64,000 bases of DNA, from positions 62,001-126,000 of the forward strand of contig QRFJ01003036.1 of assembly GCA_006176705.1 (NCBI GenBank), in the 5' to 3' direction. The notes under the pieces were generated by a model that did not search any database, was not told where the DNA came from, and was given only the letters and a program-made list of their open reading frames with translations. The translations under genes were made by a program, and so were the position numbers. Each line of letters opens with the position of its first letter. The first letter of the stretch is position 1. Below are positions 33,097 through 46,288 of the stretch, one piece after another. This stretch comes from Cocos nucifera (Eukaryota; Streptophyta; Magnoliopsida; Arecales; Arecaceae).

Positions 33097-34822
33097 TGAT
33101 GGAAACCATGCAGGGTTTTAAGCATGCTTTTCAAATTTTTTTTCAAAATTTAAGTGCCATAGAAGCTAAAATTAATATAATATTAATTTTATACATGCTA
33201 TGGTCATATCAAAAGTCCTACACTAGGATCTAGACATGCTTATATATAATAAAAAATTAAATACATAAGATTAGTAAATCATATCTACTAATCTACTCAT
33301 ATTCAGAACACAATACCTAAGTGCGGGTAGCCAATCTTCACAATCCAAAATTGCTAGAAGAAGCTCCCTCACATCATGATGTAGCTGCACAGTCATCCAG
33401 CCTTTATGGTCAGTCCACATGGAGCTCCTGATCCCGATTAGCTCCACCCGAGTACTAGCTCCTTGCTAGAGTCTTCAACGATCGATCTTGGTCAAACCAA
33501 TCGACCATCTTTCTCCTGATCTCCTAGATGCTCTAGAAGGTCAAGATGCGAACTTTGGAGGTTGATGAGGTGGTGGGAAAGATTTGGTAGAGAGATGATG
33601 CTCAAAGCTCTCAAACTCACCACTCGAACCTAGGTCCAAACCCTAGGATAACCCTCACCCAAAACCCTAGAGTCCCACTGATAGGTTTTTTTTTCGACAC
33701 TTTGATCACACACCTAGATATTCTCACACCATTACTTGTTTTAGTGAGAAATCTTTTCTCAAACAACACTCACATATATTTCAAAACCCATTTGAAATAT
33801 GGCATGAGAAAGGAAAAGAAAAGAAGTGGCGCAAAGACACTCTCACTTTAACTTTTCTCTCGCCCAAAAGGTAGTGCCCCACCCAAGTATTCTCTCTCCA
33901 AAAACCCCTTCTCTCCCTCACGCATGCACACCAAAAAAATCCACATTTTATTTGTGTGAATTCAATAAGAAATGCATGTTGGATATGATAAGGAGAAGAG
34001 GTTAGAATTTGTTCTAACCAATAACAAAAAAATCTTGAATTCAAAATTCAAGTTTAAATTCAAACCCTCTCCATCACATGGAGAGGTAATTAACACAGAA
34101 TGACTCTCCTTTTGGTGCACACACCCCTTTTAATCTGATTAAATGTGGTGATAGAATGAGGGGAGGCGTGGGGAATAGATTGGGTGGGAGGTTGAAACCC
34201 ATTTGAATTCAAAATTCAAATGACATCCTATCTATTCTCCAACACCAAGACCAGGTCAAGGGGCACAGAAAAGGTATCTTCAATGTGGGAAAATCAGAAA
34301 CACTCCATAAAAAAATAGGAAATGGTCAAAAGTCAAAATAAGTAGGCATAGGTAGATTGGAGTTTGAAATTTAAATCTAATTTGACTTGTCTAAATTGGT
34401 TTCATCCAAACCTATTTGTCCAAACCTAATTGGACTAGAATAAATCCAATCAAATTAGGCTTAATCCGACCTAATTAAAATATAATTAAATTAAAAATTA
34501 ATTGAGTTCAACCTGTGATCAAATCAGGATCCAATCTTCCATAATGATTAGGTCATCTCATAACCTAATCGGGTCAAACATAATCGAATCAAATTCAATT
34601 AGATTTGATCAAATTCTTATTGCTCAATAAAATTGAGCTAATCAATAATCTAATTACTAATTAATCCTCCAAAAATATTAGAGTTTCAATCCAGTGGGAT
34701 TCATGAAGATAAAGTTCCAATCTAATGGGACTCCCGGGTATAGAGTCCAGTCTAGTGGGACTCTTGACCATAAAGTCCCATACCATTGGGACTCTTGATC
34801 AGCCATCAGATCAAGTAGAAAC
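33097..34822 (-). repeat. LTR of element G, first part
   Basis: Starts tgatggaaaccatgcaggg inside the F 3' LTR and is collinear with the H LTRs (34823-, 42697-). It is the left, i.e. 3', LTR of a minus-strand copia element. Split by H after gaaac (34818-34822). The frame 33781-34044 is LTR sequence, not a gene. Confidence 0.85.
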
Positions 34823-37488
34823 TATTAGAAATTAGGCAGAATTTTAGGCATGCATTTCAAAACTTTTTTGAATTTAAATATATAGTAGAAGCAAAATTAA
34901 TCTAGAATTAATACTATGCATGCATTGATCACATCAATAAATCCTACTAAGGATCTAGATATGCTGATTTGTATTAGAAAAATAAAATACATTCGATCAG
35001 CAAATCTCATTTGTTGATTGATGTGTTCAGAACACAATACCTATATGTGGATAGACGATCTCCACAATCCAAAACTACAGGAAGAAGCCCTCATATTGCG
35101 CTACAGCCGCACACACGTCTAGCCTCTATGGTGAGTCCACATGGAGCTCCTAGTCCCGACTAGCTCCATCGGAGTGCTAGCTCCTCGTTGGGGTCTTTAA
35201 TGGCTGATCTTCATCAATCCAATCGATAACCTTCTTCCCAATTTTTTCAAAACTCTAGAAAATTGGTGGATGTACTTCAAAGGATGACTAGGTGGTGGTG
35301 AAAAATCAATGGTGATCCAGCACTCATAGTGCTAAAATTCACCACCCAAACCCTAGGTCAAAACCATAGAACCTTTGCTAACCCGAAACCTTAGAGACCC
35401 ACTCTTAAGGTTTTGTGACAAAGCAATATCCTCACCACCAAGAGATTCGCATGCCTTACTACTTGATATTTGAGAAACACTTTCTCAAATAGAGTTCATA
35501 CACATATTCAAAAACTTCTTTTGAAGTTGTGCATGAGATAAAAGGTGAAGAAGCATTAGCGCAAGAACATCCAGATGACTTTTCTTATGCCTAAAAGGAT
35601 GTACCCTTCTTAGATTTCTCTCTCTAAGAAATCCTCATGAAAATCTCACTCCATCTCATGCATGCACAAAAATTTCCATCTTAAGTTGGTGACCAAAAAG
35701 ATGAAAAATCAGCATGGAAGAGATAAGGTGAGATGGTTGAACTTGTTTCAACCAATCTCATGAATTCAAAATTCAAAGAGCTTCTTATCCAATTTCAATG
35801 TCCACACCAGAGTGTTTGACAAGCAGAAGGACTCTCCTTTTGCTAGTCCACACATTGAAATGCACAAATATGTGTGACAATACGATAAGGGTGCATGGAC
35901 AAGTGGGTAAGGATGAGAGGATTAGGAGGTTTCAACCAAACCAACCATCAATTAAATTTGAAATTCAATTTCATCTAAACCGGTCCAACACTTGGATCGG
36001 ATCAAAGAGAGAATAGAAGAGGGGCACAAAAACTTTTCTTGGCATTGGAAACTCTCATGCAAATTCTGAATTTGCGTGAGAGAGGCAAGCGTGGGTCAAA
36101 GTGTGGCGTTGGGAGAATTTGAATTCAAAGTTCAAACTTGCTTTGAATTAGTTCAAATTGGTTTCAACCAAATCAATTTTTTAGACCCAATTAGACTAGG
36201 TCAAACCTAATCAAATTAGGCTTGACCTAACCCAATAAATTTCTAATCAAATTAAAAATTAATTAGATCCAATTTCTAATTAATTCAAGGTCCAATCTCC
36301 CATAGCGATTAGGTCATCACATAATCTAATTAGGTCAAACCCAATCAAGTCAAATTCAATCAAATTTGATCGAATCCTTATCGCTTAATCAAATTGAGCT
36401 AATTAATAATATAATTGCTAATTAATTCTTGAATAATATCAAAGTCCCAATCTAGTGGGACCCATGAAGGTAGAGTTCTAGTCTAATGAGATTTTCCATC
36501 ATAGAGTCTCCGTCCAGTGGGACTCTTGACCATAGAGTTTTAGACCATTAGGACTCATGATCTACCATCAGATCAGGTAGAAACTTCTATTATGTATGAT
36601 CCCATAGGTTCAAATACTAAGTCGATAGCACAGAAATCAATTTTCTGTACCAATCAATATGACCATCTGATAATAGTACCTGACATTCGAATAGATTGAA
36701 TAGTCGTAATGCAACATTGACGAACCTATGGCATATAGTTACTGTATAATTCATTCCCTTGACCTCAATGCTCAAAAGATGATCTAGGGTTTACTGCCAA
36801 TCCTAAAAAAATCATTCACATTATATTTCAAAATTTAGTATCCATTGAATGGACTACTCCGATCGAGATTTTACTAAATTGAAATAAAGTGATGCATCTA
36901 CTCCAACACTTAGAGGGGTCAATCCCATCTTGACTTATGCACCAACAAAATAAATACTTGACTACACCCAGTAACCTTTCATCATTAAATTAGTAATTCA
37001 GATAGTCCGGCACCTAAGTGCAGCAAGTTGCTTGTAAGTCACCATGATGATCTCAGGTCTAAGGGACACTTATATCCATATCCTTCACGAGCAACTCTTG
37101 GTAGTAAAGAGCTCTATAGTTAGGTTATGATCAGTGAAATGTATCCCTACACTTTACTTGCATGCCATACCAGTATCTCATACTCCTTGGTTAAGAAGAC
37201 AACTAATGAATATGGCATGCAATGACCTACACTCGATAATGCTGTCATCCTTGGTAACAATGTATCATTTAATAATGATTAGGTTTATGGACTAAACGAT
37301 AAATCTTTCTTTATCAAGTCTAAATAGTCCTAAGAACTCATCACAAAAGAGTTCATTACAGAAAGATGTACAAAATGATAAAATTGCTAGAATAATAATT
37401 TTATTTATTTATAATAATTTAAATATATTTATAATTAGCTCAACCATCTACAATCTAGATGATTCGCTTTAGGATACATTTTCCAATA
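34823..37488 (-). repeat. 3' LTR of H (2.67 kb)
   Basis: Plus-strand view: starts tattagaaattagg (terminal G mutated) and ends attttccaata. Collinear with 42697-45355 including the actcttgaccatagag and gtagtaaagagctc segments. The frame 35798-36016 lies within it and is not conserved in the second copy. Confidence 0.92.
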
Positions 37489-37500
37489 ACTTCCACTTAG
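37489..37500 (-). other. Polypurine tract of H
   Basis: The element strand reads ctaagtggaagt, immediately after the pol stop (complement of 37502-37504) and before the LTR. Confidence 0.8.
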
Positions 37501-37501
37501 A

Positions 37502-38062
37502 CTAAAGCCACTCAGAATAGTATCATATATCCATCTTTCATTTATGATTATCGAACTCTTTGATTCCAAGGGCTTTAGTAAATGGGTCGGCCAAGTTCTT
37601 CTTTTCGTTGATCTTCTGAAGCTCGACGTTGCCTTGTTCCACGATCTCTTGTACAAGATGGTAGCGATGTAGAATTTGCTTGGTGTGCTAATATGCCTTC
37701 GGCTCCTTCACTTGAGCTATGGCTCTAGTGCTATCACAATAAAGCAAAACTAGACCGTCCAAGGAGGGTGCCACTCCCAGCTCGCCAATGAACTTTCATA
37801 GCCACAGCTTTCTTCGCAGCATTGGATGCCATGACATACTCTACCTTGCATATAGAATCAGCCATAGTGTACTGCTTGGAACTCTTTCAGTAGACTACTC
37901 CATCATTCAGGTAAACACATAACCTAACACACTCTTGCTGTCATCATGATCTGATTGAAAATTGAAATCAGTATATCCCATAAGTTTCAAGTCAGCATCT
38001 CCATAGATGAGCCACTGATCCTTAGTATTTCTCAAATATTTTAGGATAGTCTTCACAACCTT
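37502..38062 (-). pseudogene. Copia RNase H of H
   Basis: Minus strand, from the TRLDMGYSLG segment into RNase H: the RNase H aspartate region near 37975, then the SKQ and EY motifs near 37850-37890, the region with DPFTKALG near 37580 and the final YYSEWL before the stop at 37502. Frameshifts and stops break it into pieces. The 73-residue frame at 37435-37656 is a shifted reading of the same end. The family enzyme degrades the RNA template; this copy is not intact. Confidence 0.8.
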
Positions 38063-39130
38063 TCAGTAATTCTCATCCGGATCGGACTGGTATCTACTTA
38101 CTACCCCTAGTGAGTATCCCATATCTAGTCTCGTACATATCATGGCATACATAATAGAGCCCACTGTCAAAGCATATAGTATTCTACTCATATGCAATCT
38201 CTCTTGAGGAGTTGTTGAACAATTTCTCTTCGAGGGTGTAATTCCATGGCCTATTGGGAGATAGTCTTTCTTAAAATTCATCATGTTGAACCTCTTCAGT
38301 ACGGTATCGATGTACGTAGATTGAGATAAATCAAGTAATCTTTTAGATCCATCTCTATAGTCTTCATCCCTAAGATGTAGGAAGCTTCTTCCAAGTCCTT
38401 CATGGAGAACTGAGATGATAGCCAAACCTTTATTCCCTGTAATGTAGCGATGTCATTCCTAATTAAGAGAATATCATCCACATACAAAATAAGAAATACA
38501 ATTACAGAACCATTAGCCCATTTATACATGCAGGGTTCCTCTCCATTCTTAACGAAGCCATATGTTCTGATCATCTTATCAAAATGCATGTTCTAACTCC
38601 ACGATGCCTGCTTCAAACCATAGATGGATCTCTAAAGCCTGCACACCTTGGACTTGTCTGTGGATGTGAAACCCTCAAGCTATATTATATACATCTTTTC
38701 ATCTAGCTATCCATTTAGAAAGGCTATTTTCACATCCATTTGCCAGATCTCATAGTCTAGATATGCCGCTATTGCAAGCATGATCCAAATAAACTTGAGC
38801 ATTACCACCAAAAAAATATCTCATCATAGTCAATATCATAACGCTGATGATATTCCTTGACAACCAGACGGACTTTATAGGTCTCCTTCTTTCCATCTGC
38901 ACCTTTTTTTTAAAAAAAAATCCACTTACATCCAATGGCTTTATAGGTGGATCAATTAGTATCCATATACTGTTGACTTTCATGGACTTCATTTTGGATT
39001 TCATGGTTTCTAGCCACTTATCAAAGTCAGTCCTCTACAAGGCATCCATGTAGGTTATCGGATCCTCGGCGTTCTCATCGAATTCAATAGGATTATCATC
39101 CTGGATCAAGAAACCATAGTATCTATCCAG
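38063..39130 (-). pseudogene. Copia reverse transcriptase of H
   Basis: Minus strand. The N-terminal part is at 38750-39004 (KMKSMKVNSIWILIDPP, then the KS.WL linker). The SIYGLKQAS region is near 38610-38640. The catalytic box LYVDDILLI is intact at about 38470-38490. A frameshift near 38400 separates MKDLEEASYILGM from LSQSTYIDTVLKRF; the last part runs to the GYSLGVVSRYQSD motif at 38063-38130. The catalytic residues are preserved, unlike in D and F, but the frame is broken at least three times. Confidence 0.85.
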
Positions 39131-39179
39131 TTGATGCAATACTCTATCGGATCTCCTTACAGATGCCTCTACAATGGAT

Positions 39180-40200
39180 TGGGTTTGATCTTATCGAATC
39201 CAGATCTACAGGTTTACTAGAATGTGTCGGTTCTTCCACCCGTCGAACTTTACTAAGTTCAATATTAAAGTCAGTAGTTCCTTCTATAAGGAACTTCTTT
39301 TCTAAAAAGACTGTCCTATTATTGATGAATACCTTTTATTCTTCAGTAAGGTAGAAGTAATAACCCCTAGTTTTCTTAGGATAACCTATGAACAAGCACT
39401 TATTGGACCTAGGTCCAAGCTTTTCTGGTTGTAAATGTTTGACATAAGTCGGACATCCCCAAATCCTAAGATGAGAGTGTCGGTCTACGCCTAGTCTATA
39501 TCTCATATGGAGTTTTTGCAACAGACTTGCTTGGAACATTGTTCAAAATATCATAAGCAGTCTCAGGTGTATAACCCCCAAAAAAAATCAACAGACTTGC
39601 AAATCCCATCATGGACCAAACTATATCCAACAGGATTCGATTCCTCCTTTTGGATATACTGTTATGCGGTGGTGTTCTAGGAGGGGTCCATTCTAAGAGA
39701 ATTTCATTCTCTTCTAGATATGTCAAAAATTTATTGAAAAGATATTCACCTCCTTGGTCTGATCGAAGAGTTTTAATACTCTTCCCAAGTTGTTTTTCTA
39801 CCTCATTACGATATTGTTTGAACATTTCAAACAAATCGGATTTATTCTTCATAAGATAGACGTATCCATATCTTGATAGGTTGTCAGTAAATGTAATAAA
39901 GTACTAGAACCCATCTTTAGCATAAATATTTATAGGTCCACATACATCAGAATGTACTAGACCCAGAAGTTCAATGGCCTGCTCATCCTTTCTAGCAAAA
40001 GATGATTTGGTAATTTTATCAAGAAGATAGGATTTACAGGTAGTCAATGATTCACAATTATCAATATTAAGGATATTCTCTTTGACTAACCTGTTGATTC
40101 TATTCTTATTTATATGATCGAGTCGATAGTGCTAAAGATAGGCATCGGTGATATTATCTAATTTTGGATGTTTATTGGATGTGTACATTACACTAATAGG
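39180..40200 (-). pseudogene. Copia integrase of H
   Basis: Minus strand. The zinc domain is around 40020-40140; the segment with the first catalytic Asp is near 39960. Residues around 39780 read LRSDQGGEYLF (second Asp). In the third catalytic motif, NSISKRRNRILLD near 39640, the expected Glu of SERRNR is Lys. The C-terminal region WGCPTYVKHLQPEKLGPRS..FIGYPK is at 39370-39470. Integrase inserts the cDNA into the genome; the Glu-to-Lys change and the frameshift near 39510 would abolish it. Confidence 0.85.
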
Positions 40201-40481
40201 TTATGATAAAATATAAATATTATTTCTTAATTATCCTCGCATTACTATAACATTATTCATAATGATATCATAATAATTTTTTTTTACTGATAAATAATAA
40301 CCATCCTGGGTCAAAAGCCCAGTAGATATTATGTTCATCATAAAAGATGGTTGTGCTAGTCACTTAAAATGATACTATTAGTTTTGAAAATAAGCTCAAG
40401 AGTTCCTAATGCTAGGATTGGAACATTACTTCTATCTCCAATATTAAGGAATCTATCACCGTTCTCAAATTTTCTACCAAT

Positions 40482-40763
40482 TTAAAGTCCATACAGCAAA
40501 TTGCATATGTGAACTATGTGAACTAGACTCCTAGTATCTAATACCAAGGTAGATGTATTACAAATAGAGAAATTATAAGGTGTTATCATATAACAACCTT
40601 GACCAACAACCATTTGCTGATTTCTCCTTTTCAGCCTATTCAGGTTAAGAAGATAATTTCTCTTCAGATATGCCTGATCATGATCAATACTAGACTCCTC
40701 ATAATTAGGTCCTAAAAGCTTGTCACTATCCAACAGTGAATGGAGCAGACTTACACAAGACAT
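40482..40763 (-). pseudogene. Gag stump fused to protease in element H
   Basis: The single open frame starts at the gag ATG (complement of 40761-40763) with the family N-terminus: a SLLD.DKLLGPNYEE segment, residues 9-23. It then jumps to the linker just after the zinc knuckle (LKRNYLLNLNRLKRRN) and into the protease motif TLVLDTRS near residue 77, ending soon after. About 200 gag residues and the knuckle are deleted without loss of frame at the junction. The protease Gly is replaced by Arg. Whether this fusion was ever expressed is unknown. Confidence 0.75.
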
Positions 40764-42681
40764 TCTTTTTTTCTTAAAAAAAAATATGAAATCTTATTAG
40801 TACTTGAATTAATTAACTCTAAAAACTTGGACTTTAGTCTAAATGTTCTCCACTATTTTTATGAATTAATAGCCTCTACCTCCAATTCAAGAAATTACAC
40901 TAACTCATTAGTGGATACTAAAATCCACATAGACTACAAACGGGTCCGAGAAAAGCTCTAGCTAATCCATGTGCATCTATAGGTAGGTTTACGATCAATT
41001 GTTTCTTCAAATAATTTTTAGTAATTAGATTTTATCTCAAAAGCCAATTCAGTAGGCTATGGCCTCCACTAAAAAGATCTGGTTAGGTCCAACCATTAAT
41101 ATAATTGAGTTCAATGCATCAAACCAACGTTAACGATGATCAGGCTCGAGGAAAGCTTTAGCTAACCTGATCACCATTAAGAGAGTGTGATCTAATCATC
41201 ATTGTTGGACAGTAATTCTAATATCCAAATAAACATCAGGTGTAAGGCACCTCTAATGTCCACCTAGAAAGTTAGACTCATTACTATTCATCTAAATGGG
41301 AGGCTATGACTCAGTTATCCACATAACTTTGTCATTTTAAGGATCTAATAATTTAGATAATTTAGATTATATGTGATAGAAGGATAGAAAGGACATAGAC
41401 AAATTTTCTTCCACCAACTTCACTAAGTCAAATCCTTCCACTGACTTCACCAAGTAAATAGTTTAGGATTAGGATCAATTTAGGTCCATGGGCACCTAAT
41501 TCAGTCTTACTGATTGAAATCAATTAAACTAATTCCTAGTGATGTGGGTCAACTCAAATCACCCAGTGATCTAATCAAATCCTAACCACCCATGTCGTCC
41601 AAGTAAGTGAGATCAGTGTAAGGGATATGCCATTAACTCATCAAAGATCGAATCAGTATGAGTAGCTCCTAATTAAAAATCATTGGTCTTGACTGCCAAA
41701 CTTTTCTTAGACACCAACTGGTTAATTAGGTTCAATCTGATCAACTTAGTAATTTTGGGCTAGACCGCTTAGCCATGAATCAAATCCATCTTGGTCCTTG
41801 TTAAAGACATGGACTTGTCCAACTACAACTATTGAAGTTGAATCTAGAGTCTCCTTGATCTAATCTAATCCAACATTTGGTTAGATTTTATCAATTACTC
41901 TAGTTAAGTCCATTCTTTAACTAACCTTAGATCTAACCCATTTAATGGACCTAATTCATCTAATCCTTTAACCCACAGATTTATGCTTTTATCTTAGGAT
42001 CTTTAATTCACAATTCTAGACCCTACAAGATAATACTTAATTCTTGTAATTAAGTTTTTGGACTAATAGATTGGGGTTTGGTTTTTTAAAAATATTTTTT
42101 AATTTTGAAAGATTTTGTTTTCTGTTCACTAAATGGGTTGACTCATTTCAGAAATGGATTAGCTCATTTCATAAACAGCAATCCTATTGCATGTTTCATA
42201 ATAGAAAATAATGCAAACTAAAATTAAACTACGAATTGCATATTAGATCTAATCTAACATATTCATGTTTAATTTTTAATTGAAACCATTTCAATAAAAA
42301 TCATAAAACACCTTTGGATCCTATCCATGCGTGCTCATCACCGTCAAGTCGGCTCGATCAGATGATGAGTTGGCTTAACTACAATTCGCCCAAGCATAGC
42401 ATCTATCTTTTTGAGATAGCTTGCTCGATACAGTACCAAGCCAGCTTGATTTTAGCCCAAGCTGGCTCGATAGCATATTCGAGCCAAGCATAGTCTCAGA
42501 TGGCCTGAGATAGCTGGATTGAATCAGCACCAAGCTGGCTCAATTTGAGCTTGAGTCAGCTTGACTGCATATCCGAGCTAGCTCCAGATACCCACAATCA
42601 TAAATTATAGATCTAAAATATATCATATATGCATTTGTACATTTAATTTTTCTAATTACATATAAGCATGTCAAGCAAACC
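40764..42681 (-). other. Leader of element H
   Basis: Non-coding sequence between PBS and the gag stump. It shares blocks with the F leader, including both stem-loops (40935-40980; 41131-41179), and the aagtgagatcagtg block at 41605 shared with A, B and C. Short frames such as 40740-40961 are antisense and not conserved. Confidence 0.8.
41131..41179 (-). ncRNA. Leader stem-loop 1 of H
   Basis: Counterpart of F 29625-29673. On the element strand the 14-pair stem is kept with two G-U wobble pairs where F has Watson-Crick pairs. The loop keeps ttagctaaagctttcctcgag. Pairing survives although the primary sequence differs, which suggests an RNA structure. Confidence 0.6.
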
Positions 42682-42695
42682 TGGCTCTAATACCA
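42682..42695 (-). other. Primer-binding site of H
   Basis: tggctctaatacca on the plus strand, one base from the LTR; initiator-Met PBS with one transition. Confidence 0.88.
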
Positions 42696-42696
42696 T

Positions 42697-45355
42697 TGTT
42701 GGAAACTGGGTAGGATTTTAGGCTTGCATTTCGAAACTTTTTTGAATTTAAATACATAGTGAAAGCAAAATTAATCTAGAATTAATACTACACATGCATT
42801 GACACATCAATAAATCCTACTAAGGATCTAGATATGCTGATATGTATTAGAAAAATAAAATGCATTCAATCAGTAAATCTCATTTGCTGATCAATGTATT
42901 CAAAACACAATACCTATATGCGGGTAGATGATCTCCGCAATCCAAAACTATAGGAAGAAGCCCTCATATTGCATTGTAGCTGCACACACATTCGGCATCT
43001 ATGGTGAGTCCACATGGAGCTTCTGGTCCCAACCAGCTCTATCGGAGTACTAGCTCCTCATCGAGGCCTTCAATGGCTGATCTTCGTCGATCCAATCAAC
43101 GATCTTTTTTCCAATCTTTTAGACACTAGAAAATCAATGGATGTACTTTAGAGGATGACTTGGTGGTGGTGAAAAATTGGTGGTAATCCGGCACTCAGCG
43201 CTAAAACTCATCACCCAAACCCTGGGTTGAAACCTAAGAACCTTTGCTGACCCGAAAGCTTAGAGTCCCACTCTTAAGGTTTTGTGATAAAGCAATATCC
43301 TAACTACCAAGAGATCCGCATGCCTTACTCCTTGATATTTGAGAAACACTTTCTCAAATATAGTTCACGCACATATTCAAAACTTCTTTTGAAGTTGTGC
43401 ATGAGACAAAAGGTGAAGAAGCATTAGCGCAAGAACATCCAGATGACTTTTCTTATGCCTAAAATGATGTGCCCTTCTTAGATTTCTCAATCTAAGAAAT
43501 CCACATGAAAACCTCACTCCATCTCATGCATGCACAAAAATTCCCATCTTAAATTGGCAACCAAAAAGATGGAAAATCAGCATGGAAGAGATAAGGTGAG
43601 ATGGTTGAACTTGTTTTAACCAATCTCATGAATTCAAAATTCAAAGAGCTTCTTATCCAATTCCAACACCTACACCAAGGTGTTTGACATGCAGAAGGAT
43701 TCTCTTTCTATGCGTCTAGATATTGAAATGCACAAAAATGTGCAACAATACCATAAGGGTGCATGGAGAAGTGGATAAGGATGAGAGGGTTAGGAGGTTT
43801 CAACCAAACCAACCATCAATTGAATTCAAAATTCAATTTTGTTTGAACCAGTCCAACACTTGGACCAGGTCAAAGAGAGAATAGAGAAGGGGCACAAAAA
43901 CTCATCTTAGCATGAGAAACTTTCATGCAAATTCTGAATTTGCATGAGAGAGGCAGGCATAGGTCAAAGTGTGGTGTAGGGAGAATTTGAATTCAAAGTT
44001 CAAACTTGCTTTGAATTGGTTCAAATTGATTTCAACCAAACCAATTTTTAGACCCAATTAGGCTAGGTCAAATCTAATTAAATTAGGCTTGACCCAACCT
44101 AATAAATTTTTAATCAAATTAAAAATTAATTTGGTCCAACCCCTAATGAAATTAGGGTCCAATCTCTTATAGCGATTAGGTCATCACATAACCTAATCAG
44201 ATCAAGTCCAATTGAATCAAATTCAATCAGATTTGATTGAATCCTCATCACTCAATCAAATTAAGCTAATTAAAAATCTAATTACTAATTAATCCTCCAA
44301 TAATATTAGAGTTCCAATCAAGTGGGACCTATGAAGGTAGAGTACCAGTCCAATGAGACTCCTAGTCATAGAGTCCCAGTCCAGTAGGACTCTTGACCAT
44401 AGAGTTTCAGACCATTGGAACTCATGATCAGCCATCAAATCTAGTAGGACTCCTATTGTATGTGACACCATAGGTTTGAATCCTACGCTGGTAGCACAGG
44501 AACTAATTTTCTATGCTAATTGATGTGACCATTTAGCAATGGTACCCAACATCTGGATAGATCAAATAGTCACAATGCAATATCAATGAACCTGTGGCAT
44601 ATGCTTATCATATAATTCATCTCCTTGACCTCAATGCTCAAAAGATGATCTAGGATTTACTGCCAACCCTGAAAAAATCAACCACATTATATTTCAAAAT
44701 TTAGTGTCCATCGAATGGACCACCCCAGTCGAGGTTTTGTTAAATTGAAATATAGTGATGCATCTAATCCAACACTTGGAGGGGTCATTTCCATCTTGAC
44801 ACATGCACCGACAAAATAAGTACTTGACTGCACCGAGTAACCTTCCATTACTGAATTAGAAATTCAGATAGTCCGACACCTAAGTGCAGTGTGTTGCTTG
44901 CAAGTCACCATAGTGATCTTAGGTCTAAGGGACACTTATACCCATATCCTTCTCAAGCAACTCTTAGTAGTAGAGAGCTCCATAGTTGAGTCACGATCAA
45001 TGAAATATACCCCTACACTTCACTTACATGCCATACTAGTATCTCCATTCTCCTTGGTTAAGAGGACAACCAACGAATATGACATGCAATGATCTACACT
45101 CGATAATGTTGTCATCTTTGGTAACAATGTATCATTTGATCATGATCAGATTTAAGGACTAAAGGATAAATCCTCCTTTGTTAGGTTTAAATAGTCCGAA
45201 GGACTTAATCATAGAAGAGTTCATTACAGAAAGATGCACAAGTGATGAAATTGCTAGAATAATAATTTTATTTATTTATAATAATTTAAGTACATGTACA
45301 ATCAGCTCAACCATCTACAATCTAGATGATTGGCTTTAGCATACATTTTCCAATA
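42697..45355 (-). repeat. 5' LTR of H (2.66 kb)
   Basis: Plus-strand view: tgttggaaactgggtagg ... attttccaata. It keeps the original TG that the other LTR lost. No conserved frame (44289-44471 and 44889-45092 are chance). Confidence 0.92.
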
Positions 45356-45544
45356 GGAACTCCTATTGTGTGTGACCGCATAGGTTCGAACCCTAAGTTG
45401 GTAGCATAAGAATCAATTTTCTATACCAATCAAAGTGACTATCTAGCAATGGTATCCGACGTTCGAATAGATCGAATAGTCAAATCACAGCATCCATGAA
45501 CTTATGGCATATAGTTATCATATAATTCATCTCCTTGAATCAAG
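45356..45544 (-). repeat. LTR of element G, second part
   Basis: ggaactcctattgtgtg ... aattcatctccttga: collinear with the H LTR (44448-44630 region) and continuing G where H split it. It is cut at 45545 by the LTR of B. The rest of G is beyond the right end of the window. Confidence 0.82.
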
Positions 45545-46288
45545 TGAAGGAAAAAATTTTGTTTCCCAGGTCAGGTTCATTCAGATCTGATTGGATCAAG
45601 AGAAATATTTCAAAAAATTTTCTTTAAGATCCTAATCAGATCCGAGACTCTTCAGATCTGATCTTATTGATTTGATAAAATAAAATAAAATAAAAATTAA
45701 ATTAAATCAAATTTAATTATACCTTTATTTTGGATAATCCAATTACCCTATGATGATCCGATGTTTGCCTGAGGTTCTAGATGTAGCCACGCAAGCGTCT
45801 GACCTTTATCGATATCCACTCGGGCGAAATCTAGAGATCTTCTTCTTCTCAATCAATTCTTCAAAAATCAGATCTAGATCTAATCTTGAAGGTCTTCAAA
45901 AACTCTTTTGAAGAACAACCATTGTCTCTTACAGCAGTGCTGCCTTCTTCCTTTCCTGTCGCCTTTCACTTGCTTGGATCGCACCTAACTCATGCCCAAA
46001 ATCTCTTGGCCATGGAGAGGAGAGAGACAAGACTAGAGGGTGGCATGAAGAAAGAGGGAGAAAAGCTTTGTGGCATGCGCTAAAGGCAAAAGCTCTTTAT
46101 TCTAGGTGCAGACAGGGTTTGTATAGACCCTAATGCATCATGCAGTGCCACATCATCCTGGTCAATCACGACCCTTTGTACAATCAGATCTAAATCTAAT
46201 TGATGAGATGACATCATCTGATCCAATCAGATTAGGATCCCTCAAAACTCTTCTTAGGTGGCACCAAGACTAGGTCAAACAAGTCTTT
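45545..46288 (-). repeat. 3' LTR of element B, first part
   Basis: Starts tgaaggaaaaaattttg; related to the A LTR but clearly more diverged. Split by A after tcttt (46284-46288). The two parts (744 + 1548 bp) add up to 2.29 kb, the same length as the A LTRs. The frame 45886-46083 is LTR sequence. Confidence 0.9.

Larger units (their letters stand above)
34823..45355 (-). mobile_element. Full-length Ty1/copia retrotransposon H
   Basis: 10.5-kb element with two LTRs (34823-37488, 42697-45355), polypurine tract, pol, a gag stump, a leader of about 1.9 kb and PBS. It is inserted in the LTR of G, which reads on across it. TSD gaaac (34818-34822) versus ggaac (45356-45360). Gag is reduced to about 25 residues fused to the end of the zinc-knuckle region, so H is a non-autonomous copy even apart from its frameshifts. 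Confidence 0.93.
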
